A stretch of DNA of 43,560 bases from Myxococcales bacterium. GTDB taxonomy: Bacteria; Myxococcota_A; Polyangia; Palsa-1104. The position numbers were made by a program, and so were the translations under genes. Shown here piece after piece: positions 24,016 to 36,462 of the stretch. Every line of letters begins with the position of its first letter. Position 1 is the first letter of the stretch. The stretch covers positions 169,911-213,470 of the forward strand of contig PNAM01000055.1 in NCBI GenBank assembly GCA_003170275.1. The letters are read 5' to 3'. Under the pieces are notes generated by a model. The model worked only from the letters and a program-made list of their open reading frames with translations, ran no database searches and was not told where the DNA came from.

Positions 24016-25362
24016 GTGAGAGCCACCCTGATCGCCCTGGTTTTCGTCGGCGGCTGCAGCGGATCGGGGCGCAGCGGCGGCGGAACCGTGCTGCCGCCGG
24101 ATCTGTCGGCCTGCGTCGGGCTCGGCTGTAACGTGCAGGCGTGCGCGGCGGACTCGCCGACTACGCTGGTCGGCACGCTGTTCGCGCCCAACGGGCTCGA
24201 CCCGGTGCCCAACGCGACGGTGTACGTGCCGCAGGGGCAGCTGGTACCGTTCTCCGATTCCGTCGCGTGTGATCTCTGCGGCGGGGGCGGCACGCTCGCC
24301 GGCGCGGTCACCAGCACCACCACCCGCTACGACGGCGGCTTCACCCTCCCGGGCGTGCCGGTGGGCGACAAGATCCCGCTGGTGATCGAGCTGGGGCGCT
24401 TCCGCCGCGTGGTGACCGTCACCGTGCAGAAGTGCCAGCAGAATCTGGTGCCCAAGGATCCGAACGTCTTCGGCGTGCGGCTGCCCGGCAAGGACGGCGA
24501 CCTGTCCCCCGACGATCACGTGCCGCGCATCGCGGTCGCCACCGGCGACTACGATCAGATCGAGTGCGTGCTCGGGCGCATGGGCCTATCGCAGCTCGAT
24601 CTGTACAACGATCGCGATCCCGGGACGACGCTGCCCGCCACCATCGGTGAGCTCGACGCGCTCCTGAACGACATCGTCAAGCTCAAGAAATACAACATCC
24701 TCATGATCAACTGCACCCAGGCGCAGTTCGAGACCAGCCTGGCCAAGCCCGGCGTGATCAAGAACCTCGAGGACTACGTGGCCTCGGGCGGCCGGCTGTA
24801 CGCGACCGATTGGGCCTACGACATGATCAACCAGGTGCCCGGGTTCGCGCCGTTTCTGTGCTTCGTCCCGGGTGGCGTCGACGGCCCGTCCCCGCCGCCG
24901 ATGTGCGCGGGCACGCCCGGGGTGCCGCGCGAGGCGCACTCGACCACCGCGTGGAGCACCGGCGCGATCGTGCACGACCCGACGCTGCTAAAGTGGCTGT
25001 CGATCTTTCCGGGCACGCTGGTCAACAACCAGGTCGCGGTGGCATACAACTTCGTGGTGGTGAACCACGTGGGCGACGCGATGTCGCACCCGACCACCAC
25101 CTGGGTCGACGGGGACGCGACCGATCCCGGCGCGCTGCCGCAGCTCGGGAAGGGCGTCCGTCCGATGACCGTCACCTTCGACTACAAGCAGTGCGGGCGC
25201 GTGCACTACTCGACCTACAACACCGAGCCGAACGCGACGGTGCTCGACACCGCGACCTATCGCTTCCCGACCTGCAACAACCGCACGACCTTCAATCCGC
25301 AGGAGCGGCTGCTCGAGTACCTGATCTTCGAGACCGCGCAGTGCGTCGGGCCGATCGGATAG
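24016..25362 (+). CDS. Large surface lipoprotein with carboxypeptidase regulatory-like domain
   Basis: The 448-residue protein has a lipoprotein signal (MRATLIALVFVGGC, Cys 14) and a Gly/Ser linker. Residues about 45-150 look like a carboxypeptidase regulatory-like domain, a beta-sandwich of the kind seen in myxobacterial surface lipoproteins (LVGTLFAPNGLDPVPNATVYV, then GGFTLPGVPVG). The second half holds a Rossmann-like GATase/ThuA-type fold: IAVATGDYDQIE, YNILMINCTQAQF, and VASGGRLYATDWAYDMI. No clear catalytic Cys is identified, so it may be a binding protein. Start GTG 24016 follows a TAGAAT hexamer by six bases and has no Shine-Dalgarno. Confidence 0.75.
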   Translation: MRATLIALVFVGGCSGSGRSGGGTVLPPDLSACVGLGCNVQACAADSPTTLVGTLFAPNGLDPVPNATVYVPQGQLVPFSDSVACDLCGGGGTLAGAVTSTTTRYDGGFTLPGVPVGDKIPLVIELGRFRRVVTVTVQKCQQNLVPKDPNVFGVRLPGKDGDLSPDDHVPRIAVATGDYDQIECVLGRMGLSQLDLYNDRDPGTTLPATIGELDALLNDIVKLKKYNILMINCTQAQFETSLAKPGVIKNLEDYVASGGRLYATDWAYDMINQVPGFAPFLCFVPGGVDGPSPPPMCAGTPGVPREAHSTTAWSTGAIVHDPTLLKWLSIFPGTLVNNQVAVAYNFVVVNHVGDAMSHPTTTWVDGDATDPGALPQLGKGVRPMTVTFDYKQCGRVHYSTYNTEPNATVLDTATYRFPTCNNRTTFNPQERLLEYLIFETAQCVGPIG

Positions 25363-25367
25363 CCCGG

Positions 25368-26351
25368 CTACTGCGGATGCTCGGCGCGAAAATCTGCGAG
25401 CAGCGAGAGCACGCGCCGCACCAGCTCGGACGGGCCGAACTGCTCGCCCATCTGCTCGCGCGCCGTGCGAGTGCTCTGGAAATATTCGGACCGCATGCGC
25501 GCGTCGACGGGCAGGAGCTGCATCCCCTGCCGCTGGAACGCGCCGCCGAGTAGCGCGGCGTCTTGCTGGCGCATCAAGTCGTCCACCCGCACCATCGCCT
25601 TTGCCGCCGCCGAGCGCACGACGTTCTGATCCTCGGTGGACATCCGTTCGAACGCGCGCTGCGTGGCGACCAGGCAGCCGGTGAGGAAGCCCATCGGCAG
25701 GTTCAAGAGGTAGCGCGCACGCGTGTACCACTGGAACGCCAGCGCGGCGGCGGGAAAGGAGACGAACCCATCGATCGCGCCGTCGTCATACGCGCGCGAG
25801 GCCTGCAACAGCGGCAGCGGCACCACGTGAAACCGGTTGGCGCGCGTGACACTGATCGCCGCCTCTTCGATGTCCCAGCGCCACAGCTTGACCTGCCGCA
25901 GCTCGTCCAGCGTGTGCACCGCGTTGCGCAGGAACAGCAGCTGCGGCCCCAGCCCCGGCGTGCCGAGCAGCACCAGCCCGCGCTGCGCGATCTCGGCGGC
26001 GATTTCGTTGCGCAAGCGCCCGTGCAGGTGGCGCGCTTCTTCGCGCGTCTGCACCATGCCCTGCAGCCCGATCACGCGCATCGTCGGCGACGAGCGCTGG
26101 CACAGCACGCCGCCTGACGCGGTCCCGTCGAGCTGACCGCGCTGCATGCGAGCCTCGACCTCCACCTCGTCGCCGGCGATGCCGCCGAAGTACCACTTGA
26201 CCGTCACGTTGCCGTGCGTGGCGATCTCGACCTCGCGTGCGAACGCGCGAAACTCGCGCGCCCAGCCGGTCCCGTCGGGCGCCTGCGTCGCGAGCCGCAG
26301 CACGGTGACCGGCTCGGCCCGGCTCGGACCTGCGATCGCGAGCGCGAGCAC
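25368..26351 (-). CDS. TRAP transporter solute-binding protein, DctP family, orphan
   Basis: This is a periplasmic substrate-binding protein of TRAP dicarboxylate-type transporters. The motif EFAREVEIATHGNVTVKWYFGG, the binding-pocket region LQGMVQTREEARHLHG, VLLGTPGLGPQLLFLR and LWRWDIEEAAISVTRA match the family. The gene ends near the lipoprotein at 25362. The start is unclear: the best signal peptide (KAANWIAFVLALAIAGPSRA) extends upstream of the first standard start codon, GTG 26351, and has no ATG, GTG or TTG in its frame. No DctQ/DctM genes are adjacent, so a partner must be encoded elsewhere or the protein may serve as a sensor. Confidence 0.82.
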   Translation of the reverse strand: MLALAIAGPSRAEPVTVLRLATQAPDGTGWAREFRAFAREVEIATHGNVTVKWYFGGIAGDEVEVEARMQRGQLDGTASGGVLCQRSSPTMRVIGLQGMVQTREEARHLHGRLRNEIAAEIAQRGLVLLGTPGLGPQLLFLRNAVHTLDELRQVKLWRWDIEEAAISVTRANRFHVVPLPLLQASRAYDDGAIDGFVSFPAAALAFQWYTRARYLLNLPMGFLTGCLVATQRAFERMSTEDQNVVRSAAAKAMVRVDDLMRQQDAALLGGAFQRQGMQLLPVDARMRSEYFQSTRTAREQMGEQFGPSELVRRVLSLLADFRAEHPQ

Positions 26352-26396
26352 GAACGCGATCCAATTCGCGGCCTTTAGCGGTAAGCTACCGGGCGC

Positions 26397-28028
26397 ATGG
26401 CTATCGCCGGTCGCCGCAACCCAAGGCTGTTCGCCTTTCTCTATCCGCTGGTGATCCTGGGCTCGGCTGCGGCGGTGGTGTTCCTCGGGTTGTACGCGAT
26501 CGACTACCGCAACGCGGTCACCGACAAGGGCTTCTTCTCGCTCCTGATCGCGTTCGATCCCGAGACCCTGCAGAACGCGCTCGGCAACATGGCGCAGACG
26601 GTGGCCGCGGTGCTCGGCATCGTCATCACCGTGGTCTCGATCGTGGTCCAATTGGCCGCGACCCGCTATGCGCCGCGGATCGCGGAGATGTTCTTCCGCG
26701 ACCGCACCAACATCGCGGTGCTGTCGTTCTTCGTAGTGGCGTGCATCAACGTGGGCTGGGTCTCGGTCTCGGTGATGGGCACCAACGGCGCGGTGCCGAG
26801 CTTCGTGCCGCAGGTCTCGGTCGTGGTCAGCATGTTCCTCGTCACCTTCAGCCTGCTCTTGATGGTGCCCTATTTTGCGTACGTGTTCGACTTCCTCGAT
26901 CCCGATCGCGTGGTCGGCCGCATCCAGCAGCAAGCGGTCGACTCGGCGGCGGGAACGGCCGCGGCCAGGGGCGCGGCGGGCGTCGGCGATCGCCAGCGCA
27001 ACGCGCTCACCGGCATCGAGCAGCTCTCCGACATCGCGGTCAACGCGGTCTCGCAGAAAGACAAGGCGATCGCCTCGGGCGCGATCGACGCGGTCAAGGA
27101 TCTGGTCGTCACCTACCTGGGCAAGAAGCCGGCGATCGCCAAGGAGTGGTTCGTCATCGGCGGCTGGCTGCGGCAGAATCCGGACTTCGTCTCGCTCGCC
27201 GGCGAGAGCATCGACGACCTCGCCGAGCAGCGCGTGTGGTTGGAGTGGAAGGCGCTGCGCCAATATCAGGCCATCTACAACGAGTCGCTCGGCGAGATGC
27301 AGGACATCAACCACCTGATCGCCATCAACACGCGCTACATCGGCGAGGCGGCGCTCAAGGCCAAGGACGAGCACGCGATCGCGCTGTCGGTGAAGTTCTT
27401 CAACACGTACATGCGCGCCACCATCAACAAGCAACAGGTGCGCACCGCCTACAACGTGCTCAACCAGTACCGCCAGCTCGCCGAGAGCGCCATCGCCGCC
27501 GGCGAGACCCAGCGGGTGCGCGAGATCGGCTTCTACTTCAAGTACTACGGTCAGATCGCGCACGGGCTCGATCTCGGGTTCGTCACCGAGACGGTGGCCT
27601 ACGACATGGCGACGCTGTGCGAGCACTCGTTCACCGCGCGCTCGCCCGCGCACGACGAGGTGCTCAAGCTATTGCTCGAGCTCGACAAGGAGCCAGAGAA
27701 CGAGAATGCCAGCCAGTCGCAGGAGCACATGCTGCGCGGCGTGCGCAAGGCGCAGGCCAAGCTGGCCAGCTTCTACCTCGCGGCCGGGCCAACAGGCGAG
27801 CCGTTCGCGCGGCTGATCTTCTCCGACATGAAGGACGAGCGCTCCGAGCGGCTGAGCTCGATCCGCGACGAGCTGCTGAACATCAAGTCGAAGGACTTCT
27901 GGGAGGTCATCGACCGCGGCACGAACTTCGATTACGTGGACAATGCGCGCAAGGCGCAGTTGGTGGTGTTCTTCTCCTGGTTCCCCGCTCTTTCTGAAAG
28001 GAGGGTCTCCGATGCGACTACTACTTAA
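26397..28028 (+). CDS. DUF2254 membrane protein
   Basis: The 543-residue protein has four N-terminal membrane segments (about residues 11-33, 60-85, 102-125 and 135-160), then a long cytosolic region. The segment NMAQTVAAVLGIVITVVSIVVQ and the Pro-free turn QLAATRYAPRIAEMFFRDRT are typical of DUF2254 proteins, which have no known function. Its ATG is divergent from the DctP gene; a TAAGCT hexamer ends nine bases upstream. The last codons overlap the lipoprotein gene at 28012 by 17 bases, suggesting one operon. Confidence 0.8.
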   Translation: MAIAGRRNPRLFAFLYPLVILGSAAAVVFLGLYAIDYRNAVTDKGFFSLLIAFDPETLQNALGNMAQTVAAVLGIVITVVSIVVQLAATRYAPRIAEMFFRDRTNIAVLSFFVVACINVGWVSVSVMGTNGAVPSFVPQVSVVVSMFLVTFSLLLMVPYFAYVFDFLDPDRVVGRIQQQAVDSAAGTAAARGAAGVGDRQRNALTGIEQLSDIAVNAVSQKDKAIASGAIDAVKDLVVTYLGKKPAIAKEWFVIGGWLRQNPDFVSLAGESIDDLAEQRVWLEWKALRQYQAIYNESLGEMQDINHLIAINTRYIGEAALKAKDEHAIALSVKFFNTYMRATINKQQVRTAYNVLNQYRQLAESAIAAGETQRVREIGFYFKYYGQIAHGLDLGFVTETVAYDMATLCEHSFTARSPAHDEVLKLLLELDKEPENENASQSQEHMLRGVRKAQAKLASFYLAAGPTGEPFARLIFSDMKDERSERLSSIRDELLNIKSKDFWEVIDRGTNFDYVDNARKAQLVVFFSWFPALSERRVSDATTT

Positions 28029-28674
28029 TCTGGGTGCCGTGCTCTGGCTCGCGGGCTGCTCGTCGGGCCCGAAGTACAAGATCGACGACAACTCGCTGGC
28101 GTCGGTGCCGCTCGGCGAGAAGCAGGGCATGATGGCGGCGCAGAACGAGCAGAACGTGGCCAACGAAGAGCTGCGCAAGGCCAAGGCCGACCTCACCGAC
28201 GTCGACCGCACGCTCGACATCGCCAACAACGAGTACAAGGCGTCCAAGCTGGCGCTCGACACCGCCGATCTCAACAAGAAGGCCGCCGACGCGTCGGGCG
28301 ATCTGACGCGCAAGAACCAGTCGGCGCGCGAGATCCACGTGGCCGACCTGGGGGTCAAGAGCTGCGACAAGAAGGTCAGCTTCCTCGAGAAGAAGCGCAA
28401 GTGGATCAAGGAGTGCGTGGACGCGGCCGAGGATCACATCGCGGCGGCCAACGCCAAGTACGAGCTGGAGAAGGCCAAGGTGGTCTCGTCCAAGGGGATG
28501 AAGCCGACCGAGGACTTCAACATGACCAACTTCGAGACCGAGAGCCTGGACAAGATGAAGCGCTACTCGGAGTCGCAGCACACCGCCGACAAGCGCAAGC
28601 CCGACGTCGATCAGCTCGAGTATCAGTGGCGGGCGATGGACGCCGAATGGACCTCCGCCCGCTCCCAGCCCTAG
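28012..28674 (+). CDS. Coiled-coil predicted lipoprotein, function unknown
   Basis: The 220-residue protein has a short lipoprotein signal (MRLLLNLGAVLWLAGC, Cys 16) followed by a nearly all-helical, highly charged region with Lys/Glu/Ala heptad-like patterns (ANEELRKAKADLTDVDRTLDI, VSFLEKKRKWIKECVD and ANAKYELEKAKVV), so a coiled coil is likely. Two Cys in the coil, SCDKK and ECVDA, might form a disulfide. A strong Shine-Dalgarno (AAAGGAGGG) precedes ATG 28012, inside the end of the DUF2254 gene. Confidence 0.75.
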   Translation: MRLLLNLGAVLWLAGCSSGPKYKIDDNSLASVPLGEKQGMMAAQNEQNVANEELRKAKADLTDVDRTLDIANNEYKASKLALDTADLNKKAADASGDLTRKNQSAREIHVADLGVKSCDKKVSFLEKKRKWIKECVDAAEDHIAAANAKYELEKAKVVSSKGMKPTEDFNMTNFETESLDKMKRYSESQHTADKRKPDVDQLEYQWRAMDAEWTSARSQP

Positions 28675-28684
28675 CCGATCTGCA

Positions 28685-28714
28685 TTGACCTTCGCGGACT
28701 TGGAAGCGTACACT
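28685..28714 (+). promoter_or_regulatory. Promoter of the HD-GYP regulator gene
   Basis: TTGACC (28685-28690) and TACACT (28709-28714) are separated by an 18-base spacer, one longer than the optimum. Transcription would start near 28721, leaving a leader of about 26 bases with the Shine-Dalgarno GAGGAG before TTG 28747. This is a standard promoter and leader. Confidence 0.55.
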
Positions 28715-28746
28715 CAAAGGTCGGGGGAACCTGCGAGGAGAACGCT

Positions 28747-30285
28747 TTGGAGTATCAGCTCCACGAAGAGTCGCCCCGGGTCCTGGTCGTCGATGACGAA
28801 AAGGTAATCCGCGAGATTCTTTCGGATTTCTTGACCATGGAAGGGTACGTCGTCCGGACCGTCGAGGACGGCGAAAACGCGCTCGCGGAGCTCTCGCGGC
28901 GGAGCTACAACCTCGTCATCAGCGACCTCAAGATGCCCGGCATGGGCGGCCTCGAGCTGCTCGAGAAGATCGCCGAGATGAAGGCCAACGTGCTGACGGT
29001 GATCATGACCGGCTTCGGCACGGTGGAGACCGCCATCGAGGCCATGAAGAAGGGCGCGTACGACTACATCCTCAAGCCGTTCAAGATCGAGGAGGTGGTG
29101 CACGTGGTCGAGCGCGGGCTCGATCGGCAGCGCCTGCAGGCCGAGAACATCAAGCTCAAGGAGGCGGTCAGCCTCTACAAGATCTCCGAGGCGATCGCGC
29201 AGTCGCTGTCGCTCGACAAGGTGCTCGACCTGATCCTCGATGGCGTCTTGATCGAGGCCGAGGCCGACGTCACCACGCTGATCCTCAAGGATCCCGGCTC
29301 GGGCCTGTTCGCCGAGCGCACGCGGCGCGTCTCGGACACGGTGACCGGCGAGTTCGTCGGCGATCTCAACATCGCCGAGGTGCTCGAGCACTATCGCGCG
29401 GAGAAGCCGATCCTGGCGCACGGCATCCGCGCGCTCAAGTTCTTCTCCGAGCCGCCGCAGGACAAGCGGCTGGTGTCGTTCTGCTCGATCCCGCTCAAGG
29501 TGCACGACCGCGTGATCGGCATGCTCAACGCGTACTCGTACACGCGCGGGCACAAGTTCTCCGAGGGCCAGCGCAAGATGCTCTACGTGCTGGCGTCGCG
29601 CGCCGCGGTGTCGATCGAGAACGCGCGGCTGTACGAAGATCTGGTGTGCAAGAACCGCGATCTGGTCACCGCCAACATGTCGCTGGCGGAGAACTTCCGC
29701 GCGACCATCATCGGCTTCGCGCACGCGCTCGAGGAATCGGACAAGTACACGCGCGGCCACTCCGAGCGGGTCGCCTTCTACTCGCAGCTGACGGCGCTGG
29801 GGCTCACCCTCACCGAGCCCGAGGTAGAGAAGATCGTGCAGGCGGGGCTGATGCACGACATCGGCAAGATCGGCATCCGCTACGAGAAGCTCAACAAGCC
29901 GGGCAAGCTCACGCCCGAAGAAGTGGCCATGTTCCGCACCCACCCGGCCAAGGGCAAGCGCATCCTCGAGCCGATCCCGTCGATGGGCGAGCTGATCCCG
30001 GGCGCGTGGTGTCACCACGAGAACTTCGACGGGTCGGGCTATCCGCGCGGGCTGATGGGCGACAACATCCCGATGCTCGGCCGCGTGGTGGCGATCGCCG
30101 ACACCTACGACGCGATGACCTCGGACCGCGCCTACCGCAAGGCGCTGCCGCACGAGGTCGCGGTCGCCGAGCTCGAGCGCTGCGCCGGCGCGCAGTTCGA
30201 TCCCGAGCTGGTGCCGGTGTTCCTCGCCAAGATCGAAGAGTTCCGCAAGCAGGAAGTCGAAGCGGGCAAAGAGATCCCCCGCTAG
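28747..30285 (+). CDS. Response regulator with GAF and HD-GYP domains
   Basis: The 512-residue protein has a receiver domain (RVLVVDDEKVIREIL, phospho-acceptor D60 in VISDLKMPGMGG, then LKPFKIEEV), a linker helix, a GAF domain at about 145-300 (SLYKISEAIAQSLSLDKVLDL, and LKVHDRVIGMLNAYS), and an HD-GYP phosphodiesterase (HSERVAFYSQ; MHDIGKIG with H370 and D371; HHENFDGSGYPRG with H423 and H424; DTYDAMTSDRAYR). It should hydrolyse cyclic di-GMP or a related nucleotide when activated. The start TTG 28747 has a clear GAGGAG site upstream. Stop tags of this gene and the rhomboid gene share CTAG. Confidence 0.94.
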   Translation: MEYQLHEESPRVLVVDDEKVIREILSDFLTMEGYVVRTVEDGENALAELSRRSYNLVISDLKMPGMGGLELLEKIAEMKANVLTVIMTGFGTVETAIEAMKKGAYDYILKPFKIEEVVHVVERGLDRQRLQAENIKLKEAVSLYKISEAIAQSLSLDKVLDLILDGVLIEAEADVTTLILKDPGSGLFAERTRRVSDTVTGEFVGDLNIAEVLEHYRAEKPILAHGIRALKFFSEPPQDKRLVSFCSIPLKVHDRVIGMLNAYSYTRGHKFSEGQRKMLYVLASRAAVSIENARLYEDLVCKNRDLVTANMSLAENFRATIIGFAHALEESDKYTRGHSERVAFYSQLTALGLTLTEPEVEKIVQAGLMHDIGKIGIRYEKLNKPGKLTPEEVAMFRTHPAKGKRILEPIPSMGELIPGAWCHHENFDGSGYPRGLMGDNIPMLGRVVAIADTYDAMTSDRAYRKALPHEVAVAELERCAGAQFDPELVPVFLAKIEEFRKQEVEAGKEIPR

Positions 30286-31271
30286 GGTTTTTCGTCGAGT
30301 CGTCCTCCGAGATCGACGTAGCGGTCGAAGGCCAGCTTGGCCTCGGCATCCTTGTTCTCGCGCACCAGGATCCGCGCGAGCAGCGCCCAGGCTTCGCGCT
30401 GCGCCGGCTCGAGCCCGGTGGCGCGGCGCGCTTCGTCTTCGGCGCCGGCCAGCTGCTTGTCGCGCTCGAGCGCCAGCGCCAGATCGTAGTGCGCGACGGC
30501 GCGATCCGGCTCGAGCACGATCGCGCGGCGAAACGCCGCGATCGCTTCGGCGCCCTGACGCTCGAGGCCGCGCGCGACCCACTCCGGCGCCGAGAACGAT
30601 TGGTCGCGCTGCTGGTACGCGAACACGAACCCGGCGGCGACCACCACCACCAGGAAGATCGCCTCCAGCCCCATGCCCTCGATCGCCGGCGCAGGCTGAC
30701 GCTCCCGCCCGCGGCGCGCGAGCAGCCAGCCGAGCGCCGCCCCCGCGATCAGGCCGCCCGCGTGCGCGGCGTTGTCGGCGCTCACCGATGCGCCGGTGAC
30801 CAGCACCAGCACCGCCCACGGCAGCATCGCGTTGCGAAAGCGACGTCCCTCGACGCCGCCCCACGACTGCCCGGCGACGATGCCCGCGAAGATCAGCGCG
30901 CAGATCGCGCCCGACGCGCCGGCCGACGCCACCGGCCGCGACCAATGCCACGCCAGCGACAGCGCCGAGCCGCCCAGCCCGCCGAGCACGTAGAGCGCGA
31001 CGAACCGCCCGCGCCCGTAGTGCGGCTCGAGCACCGCGCCCACCCGCCACAACGCCAGCATGTTCATCAAGAGGTGCAGCGGCGTCACGTGGATGAACAT
31101 CGCGGTCAGCGCGCGCCACGTCTGACCCTCGCGCACGAGCGGCGCATAGAGCGCGCCGAAGCCGATCAGCGTGGGCGTGTCGAAGTGCCGCGCGCCGGCC
31201 CACCCGGTGGTCGCGAGCATCGCCGCGAAAACAAGTGAATTCAACAAGATGACAAGGTGCCTGGTGTTCAT
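30282..31271 (-). CDS. Rhomboid-family intramembrane protease with C-terminal TPR repeats
   Basis: The 329-residue protein has six or seven membrane segments of a rhomboid, with the catalytic pair Ser 120 ([11 protein letters not shown]) and His 170 (DNAAHAGGL), and the WR motif [22 protein letters not shown]. From about residue 215 to the end are TPR-type helical pairs ([22 protein letters not shown] and [14 protein letters not shown] segments) that may recruit substrates. I chose ATG 31271 over a TTG four codons upstream; a TATTAT hexamer ends eleven bases before the ATG. It converges with the HD-GYP gene, sharing four bases. Confidence 0.88.
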   Translation of the reverse strand: MNTRHLVILLNSLVFAAMLATTGWAGARHFDTPTLIGFGALYAPLVREGQTWRALTAMFIHVTPLHLLMNMLALWRVGAVLEPHYGRGRFVALYVLGGLGGSALSLAWHWSRPVASAGASGAICALIFAGIVAGQSWGGVEGRRFRNAMLPWAVLVLVTGASVSADNAAHAGGLIAGAALGWLLARRGRERQPAPAIEGMGLEAIFLVVVVAAGFVFAYQQRDQSFSAPEWVARGLERQGAEAIAAFRRAIVLEPDRAVAHYDLALALERDKQLAGAEDEARRATGLEPAQREAWALLARILVRENKDAEAKLAFDRYVDLGGRLDEKP

Positions 31272-31327
31272 TCTCGGGCTCAATAATACGACCCTTTGGG
31301 CCTCCTCCTGTGCTAGAAAACAGCACC

Positions 31328-33985
<2,658 letters not shown>

Positions 33986-33991
33986 GCACTC

Positions 33992-35275
33992 GTGAAGCGG
34001 GACAAGTCGCACGCGCTGTTCGAAGCGGCCAAGACGCACATTCCCGGCGGGGTGAACTCGCCGGTGCGCGCGTTCCGCGGCGTGGGCGGCGACCCGGTGT
34101 TCATCGCGCGGGGCAAGGGCGCGTACCTCTACGACGTCGACGGCAACGAGTACGTCGACTACGTGGGCTCGTGGGGGCCGCTGCTGCTCGGGCACGCGCA
34201 TCCGGAGGTGCTGGCCGCTATAGCGGAGGCCGCCGCGCTGGGGACCAGCTTCGGCGCGCCCACCGAGCGCGAGGTGCGCTTCGCCGCGACGCTCTGTCGC
34301 GCGGTGCCGTCGATGCAGATGGTGCGGCTGGTCTCGTCGGGCACCGAAGCGACCATGGCCGCGTTGCGCGTGGCGCGCGGCTTCACCAAGCGCGACAAGA
34401 TCGTCAAGATCGACGGTGGCTACCACGGCGCGTCCGACGGCCTGCTCGCCGCCGCCGGCTCGGGCGCAGCCACGCTCGGCATCCCCGGCTCCGCGGGCGT
34501 CACCGCCGGCACCGCGCAGGACACGCTGACGGTCGCCTGGAACGACGCGGCGGAGATGCGCGCGGTGTTCGCCGCGAACCCCAGCCAGATCGCCGCGGTG
34601 ATCGTCGAGCCGGTGTGCGGCAACATGGGCTGCGTACCGCCGCAGCCCGGCTACCTCGAGGCGCTGCGCGAGCTCACCCGCGCCGCCGGCACGGTGCTGA
34701 TCTTCGACGAGGTGATGACCGGCTTTCGCGTCGCGTTCGGCGGCGCGCAGGCGCGCTACGGCATCGAGCCGGACCTCACCTGCCTCGGCAAGATCGTCGG
34801 TGGCGGCCTGCCCGTCGGCGCGTACGGCGGCAAGCGCGAGATCATGAGCTGCATCGCCCCGCTCGGCCCCGTGTACCAGGCGGGCACGCTCTCGGGCAAC
34901 CCGCTCGCCGTCGCGGCCGGCGAAAAGACGCTCGAGCTCTTGTCGAAGCCGGGCCTCTACGAGTCGCTCGAAGCGGCATCGGCGCGCCTGGTCGACGGGC
35001 TCGGCGCGCTGGCCAGGGAAGCGGGGGTTGCCGTGAGCGCAAACCGCGTCGGCTCGATGTTCACCGGCTTTTTCTCGAGCTCCCCGGTCACCGACTACGC
35101 GAGCGCGAAGAAATCCGACACCGCGCGCTTCGGCAAGTTCTTCCACGCCATGCTCGACCGCGGCGTGTACCTGGCGCCGTCGCAGTTCGAGGCCGCGTTC
35201 GTCTCGCTCGCGCACGACGCGCGCGCCATCGACCGCACGCTCGACGCCGCCCGCCAGTCGTTCAAGTCTCTGTAG
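33992..35275 (+). CDS. hemL: Glutamate-1-semialdehyde 2,1-aminomutase
   Basis: HemL makes 5-aminolevulinate in the C5 pathway of heme synthesis. The 427 residues have the family start [39 protein letters not shown], the PLP-binding lysine in [16 protein letters not shown] (K267), and [12 protein letters not shown]. The start GTG 33992 comes six bases after the gyrA stop, an unusual but not unique neighbour. Its end overlaps the convergent GNAT gene by 14 bases. Confidence 0.96.
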   Translation: MKRDKSHALFEAAKTHIPGGVNSPVRAFRGVGGDPVFIARGKGAYLYDVDGNEYVDYVGSWGPLLLGHAHPEVLAAIAEAAALGTSFGAPTEREVRFAATLCRAVPSMQMVRLVSSGTEATMAALRVARGFTKRDKIVKIDGGYHGASDGLLAAAGSGAATLGIPGSAGVTAGTAQDTLTVAWNDAAEMRAVFAANPSQIAAVIVEPVCGNMGCVPPQPGYLEALRELTRAAGTVLIFDEVMTGFRVAFGGAQARYGIEPDLTCLGKIVGGGLPVGAYGGKREIMSCIAPLGPVYQAGTLSGNPLAVAAGEKTLELLSKPGLYESLEAASARLVDGLGALAREAGVAVSANRVGSMFTGFFSSSPVTDYASAKKSDTARFGKFFHAMLDRGVYLAPSQFEAAFVSLAHDARAIDRTLDAARQSFKSL

Positions 35276-35798
35276 TCCATTCGCGGTCGAGCAATCCGTA
35301 GACTAGCGAGTCGCACCACTCGCCCTTGATGAACACGTTCTCCACCAGGTGCGCCTCGCGCCGCATGCCCAGCTTCTCCGCCACGCGCGCCGACGCCGGG
35401 TTGCGCGGATCGCAATCGACCATCGCGCGGTGCACGCCGAGCGTGCCGAACGCCAGCTCGCACAGCGCGCGCGCCGCCTCGACCGCATACCCGCGCCCCC
35501 ACAGATCGCGCCGCACCACGTACCAGAGTCGCGCCTCACGCTGCACCGGCTCGATGCGCATGCCCGCTCGCCCAACCACCCGTCCATCGAGGGTGATCGC
35601 AAGATCGAACAGCCGGCGTGGCTCGTGCTCGGCCGTCTGCTTCAGGCTCGACCGGATGTACTGAAGGCTGCCCTCGAGCGTCTGCACCTCGCGGCTCTGG
35701 TAGCGCGCCACCTCGGGGTCGCGCTCATGCTCGTTCAGCTCTTCGTGGTCCGCCTCTTTCAGCTCGCGAAGGACCAGCCGCCCGGTGTGCAGCTCCAT
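35262..35798 (-). CDS. GNAT family N-acetyltransferase (RimJ/RimL type)
   Basis: The 178-residue protein belongs to the RimJ/RimL-like GNAT group: [20 protein letters not shown] at the start, the acetyl-CoA part [21 protein letters not shown], then [25 protein letters not shown] (in two parts, both diagnostic of that group). The substrate is unknown; many act on protein N-termini or small amines. ATG 35798 has an AAGGGA-like Shine-Dalgarno. Confidence 0.9.
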   Translation of the reverse strand: MELHTGRLVLRELKEADHEELNEHERDPEVARYQSREVQTLEGSLQYIRSSLKQTAEHEPRRLFDLAITLDGRVVGRAGMRIEPVQREARLWYVVRRDLWGRGYAVEAARALCELAFGTLGVHRAMVDCDPRNPASARVAEKLGMRREAHLVENVFIKGEWCDSLVYGLLDREWTTET

Positions 35799-35823
35799 AC
35801 AATTCCCTTGTAATGCAAAAGCG

Positions 35824-35853
35824 TTGACTCTGCCAGACGCGGCGTGTTAAGAG
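35824..35853 (+). promoter_or_regulatory. Candidate promoter of the atpZ-atpI-atpB-atpE operon
   Basis: TTGACT (35824-35829) is followed, after 18 bases, by TAAGAG (35848-35853) preceded by TG, an extended -10 pattern. Transcription would start near 35860, just upstream of ATG 35875. The -10 is only a partial match. This gives the Fo operon its own control, separate from atpDC. Confidence 0.45.
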
Positions 35854-35874
35854 CGCGCACGTCGTTGACAGGTA

Positions 35875-36090
35875 ATGGATAAGAAGATGATTCAAGCCAC
35901 GTCGAGGTATAGCTACCTCGGCATTTTTTTCGGCGTGGCGATCTGCCTCGGATACTTCGCGGGACGTTGGGCGGACCGTCGCTGGCACACGGATCCATAT
36001 CTGGGAATCACGGGGTTGCTAGTGGGTGTGGCGGCAGCCTTTCGAGAGCTTTATAGGTTGAGCAAGCGGGCCATGCAGGACGAGAAATAA
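35875..36090 (+). CDS. atpZ: AtpZ/AtpI-family small membrane protein
   Basis: The 71-residue protein has two membrane segments (SYLGIFFGVAICLGYFAGRW, then GITGLLVGVAAAFRELYRL) and the loop Arg/Asp-rich ADRRWHTDPY. This fits the small AtpI/AtpZ family that precedes Fo genes and aids c-ring assembly or divalent cation handling. The stop overlaps the next start by one base (TAATG). Confidence 0.82.
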   Translation: MDKKMIQATSRYSYLGIFFGVAICLGYFAGRWADRRWHTDPYLGITGLLVGVAAAFRELYRLSKRAMQDEK

Positions 36091-36462
36091 TGGAAACCAA
36101 GCACCTCATCGCCGTCGAGAAATGGACGCTCGCGCTGTCCGCGGTGGCGATCGCCGTCGCGGTGCTGGCGCTCGGGCGCCACGCGGCGTTCGGGGTGACC
36201 ATGGGCGCGCTGCTGATGGCGCTCAACGCCTGGGCGCTGCGCCGCATCGGCGCGCGCGCGTTCCGCACGTTCAAGAAGCCGGGCGCGGCCATCCTCCTGT
36301 TCAACCTGAAGATGGGCGTGCTGTTGGCGCTCGTCTGGCTGATCATCCGCTACCTGCACGTCGACCCGATCGCCTTCGTCATCGGCATCTCGGTCTTTCC
36401 GGTGGCGATCGTGATCGTCGCCATCCGCCACGCGCTGCGTACGAACGACGAGGAACCGACGA

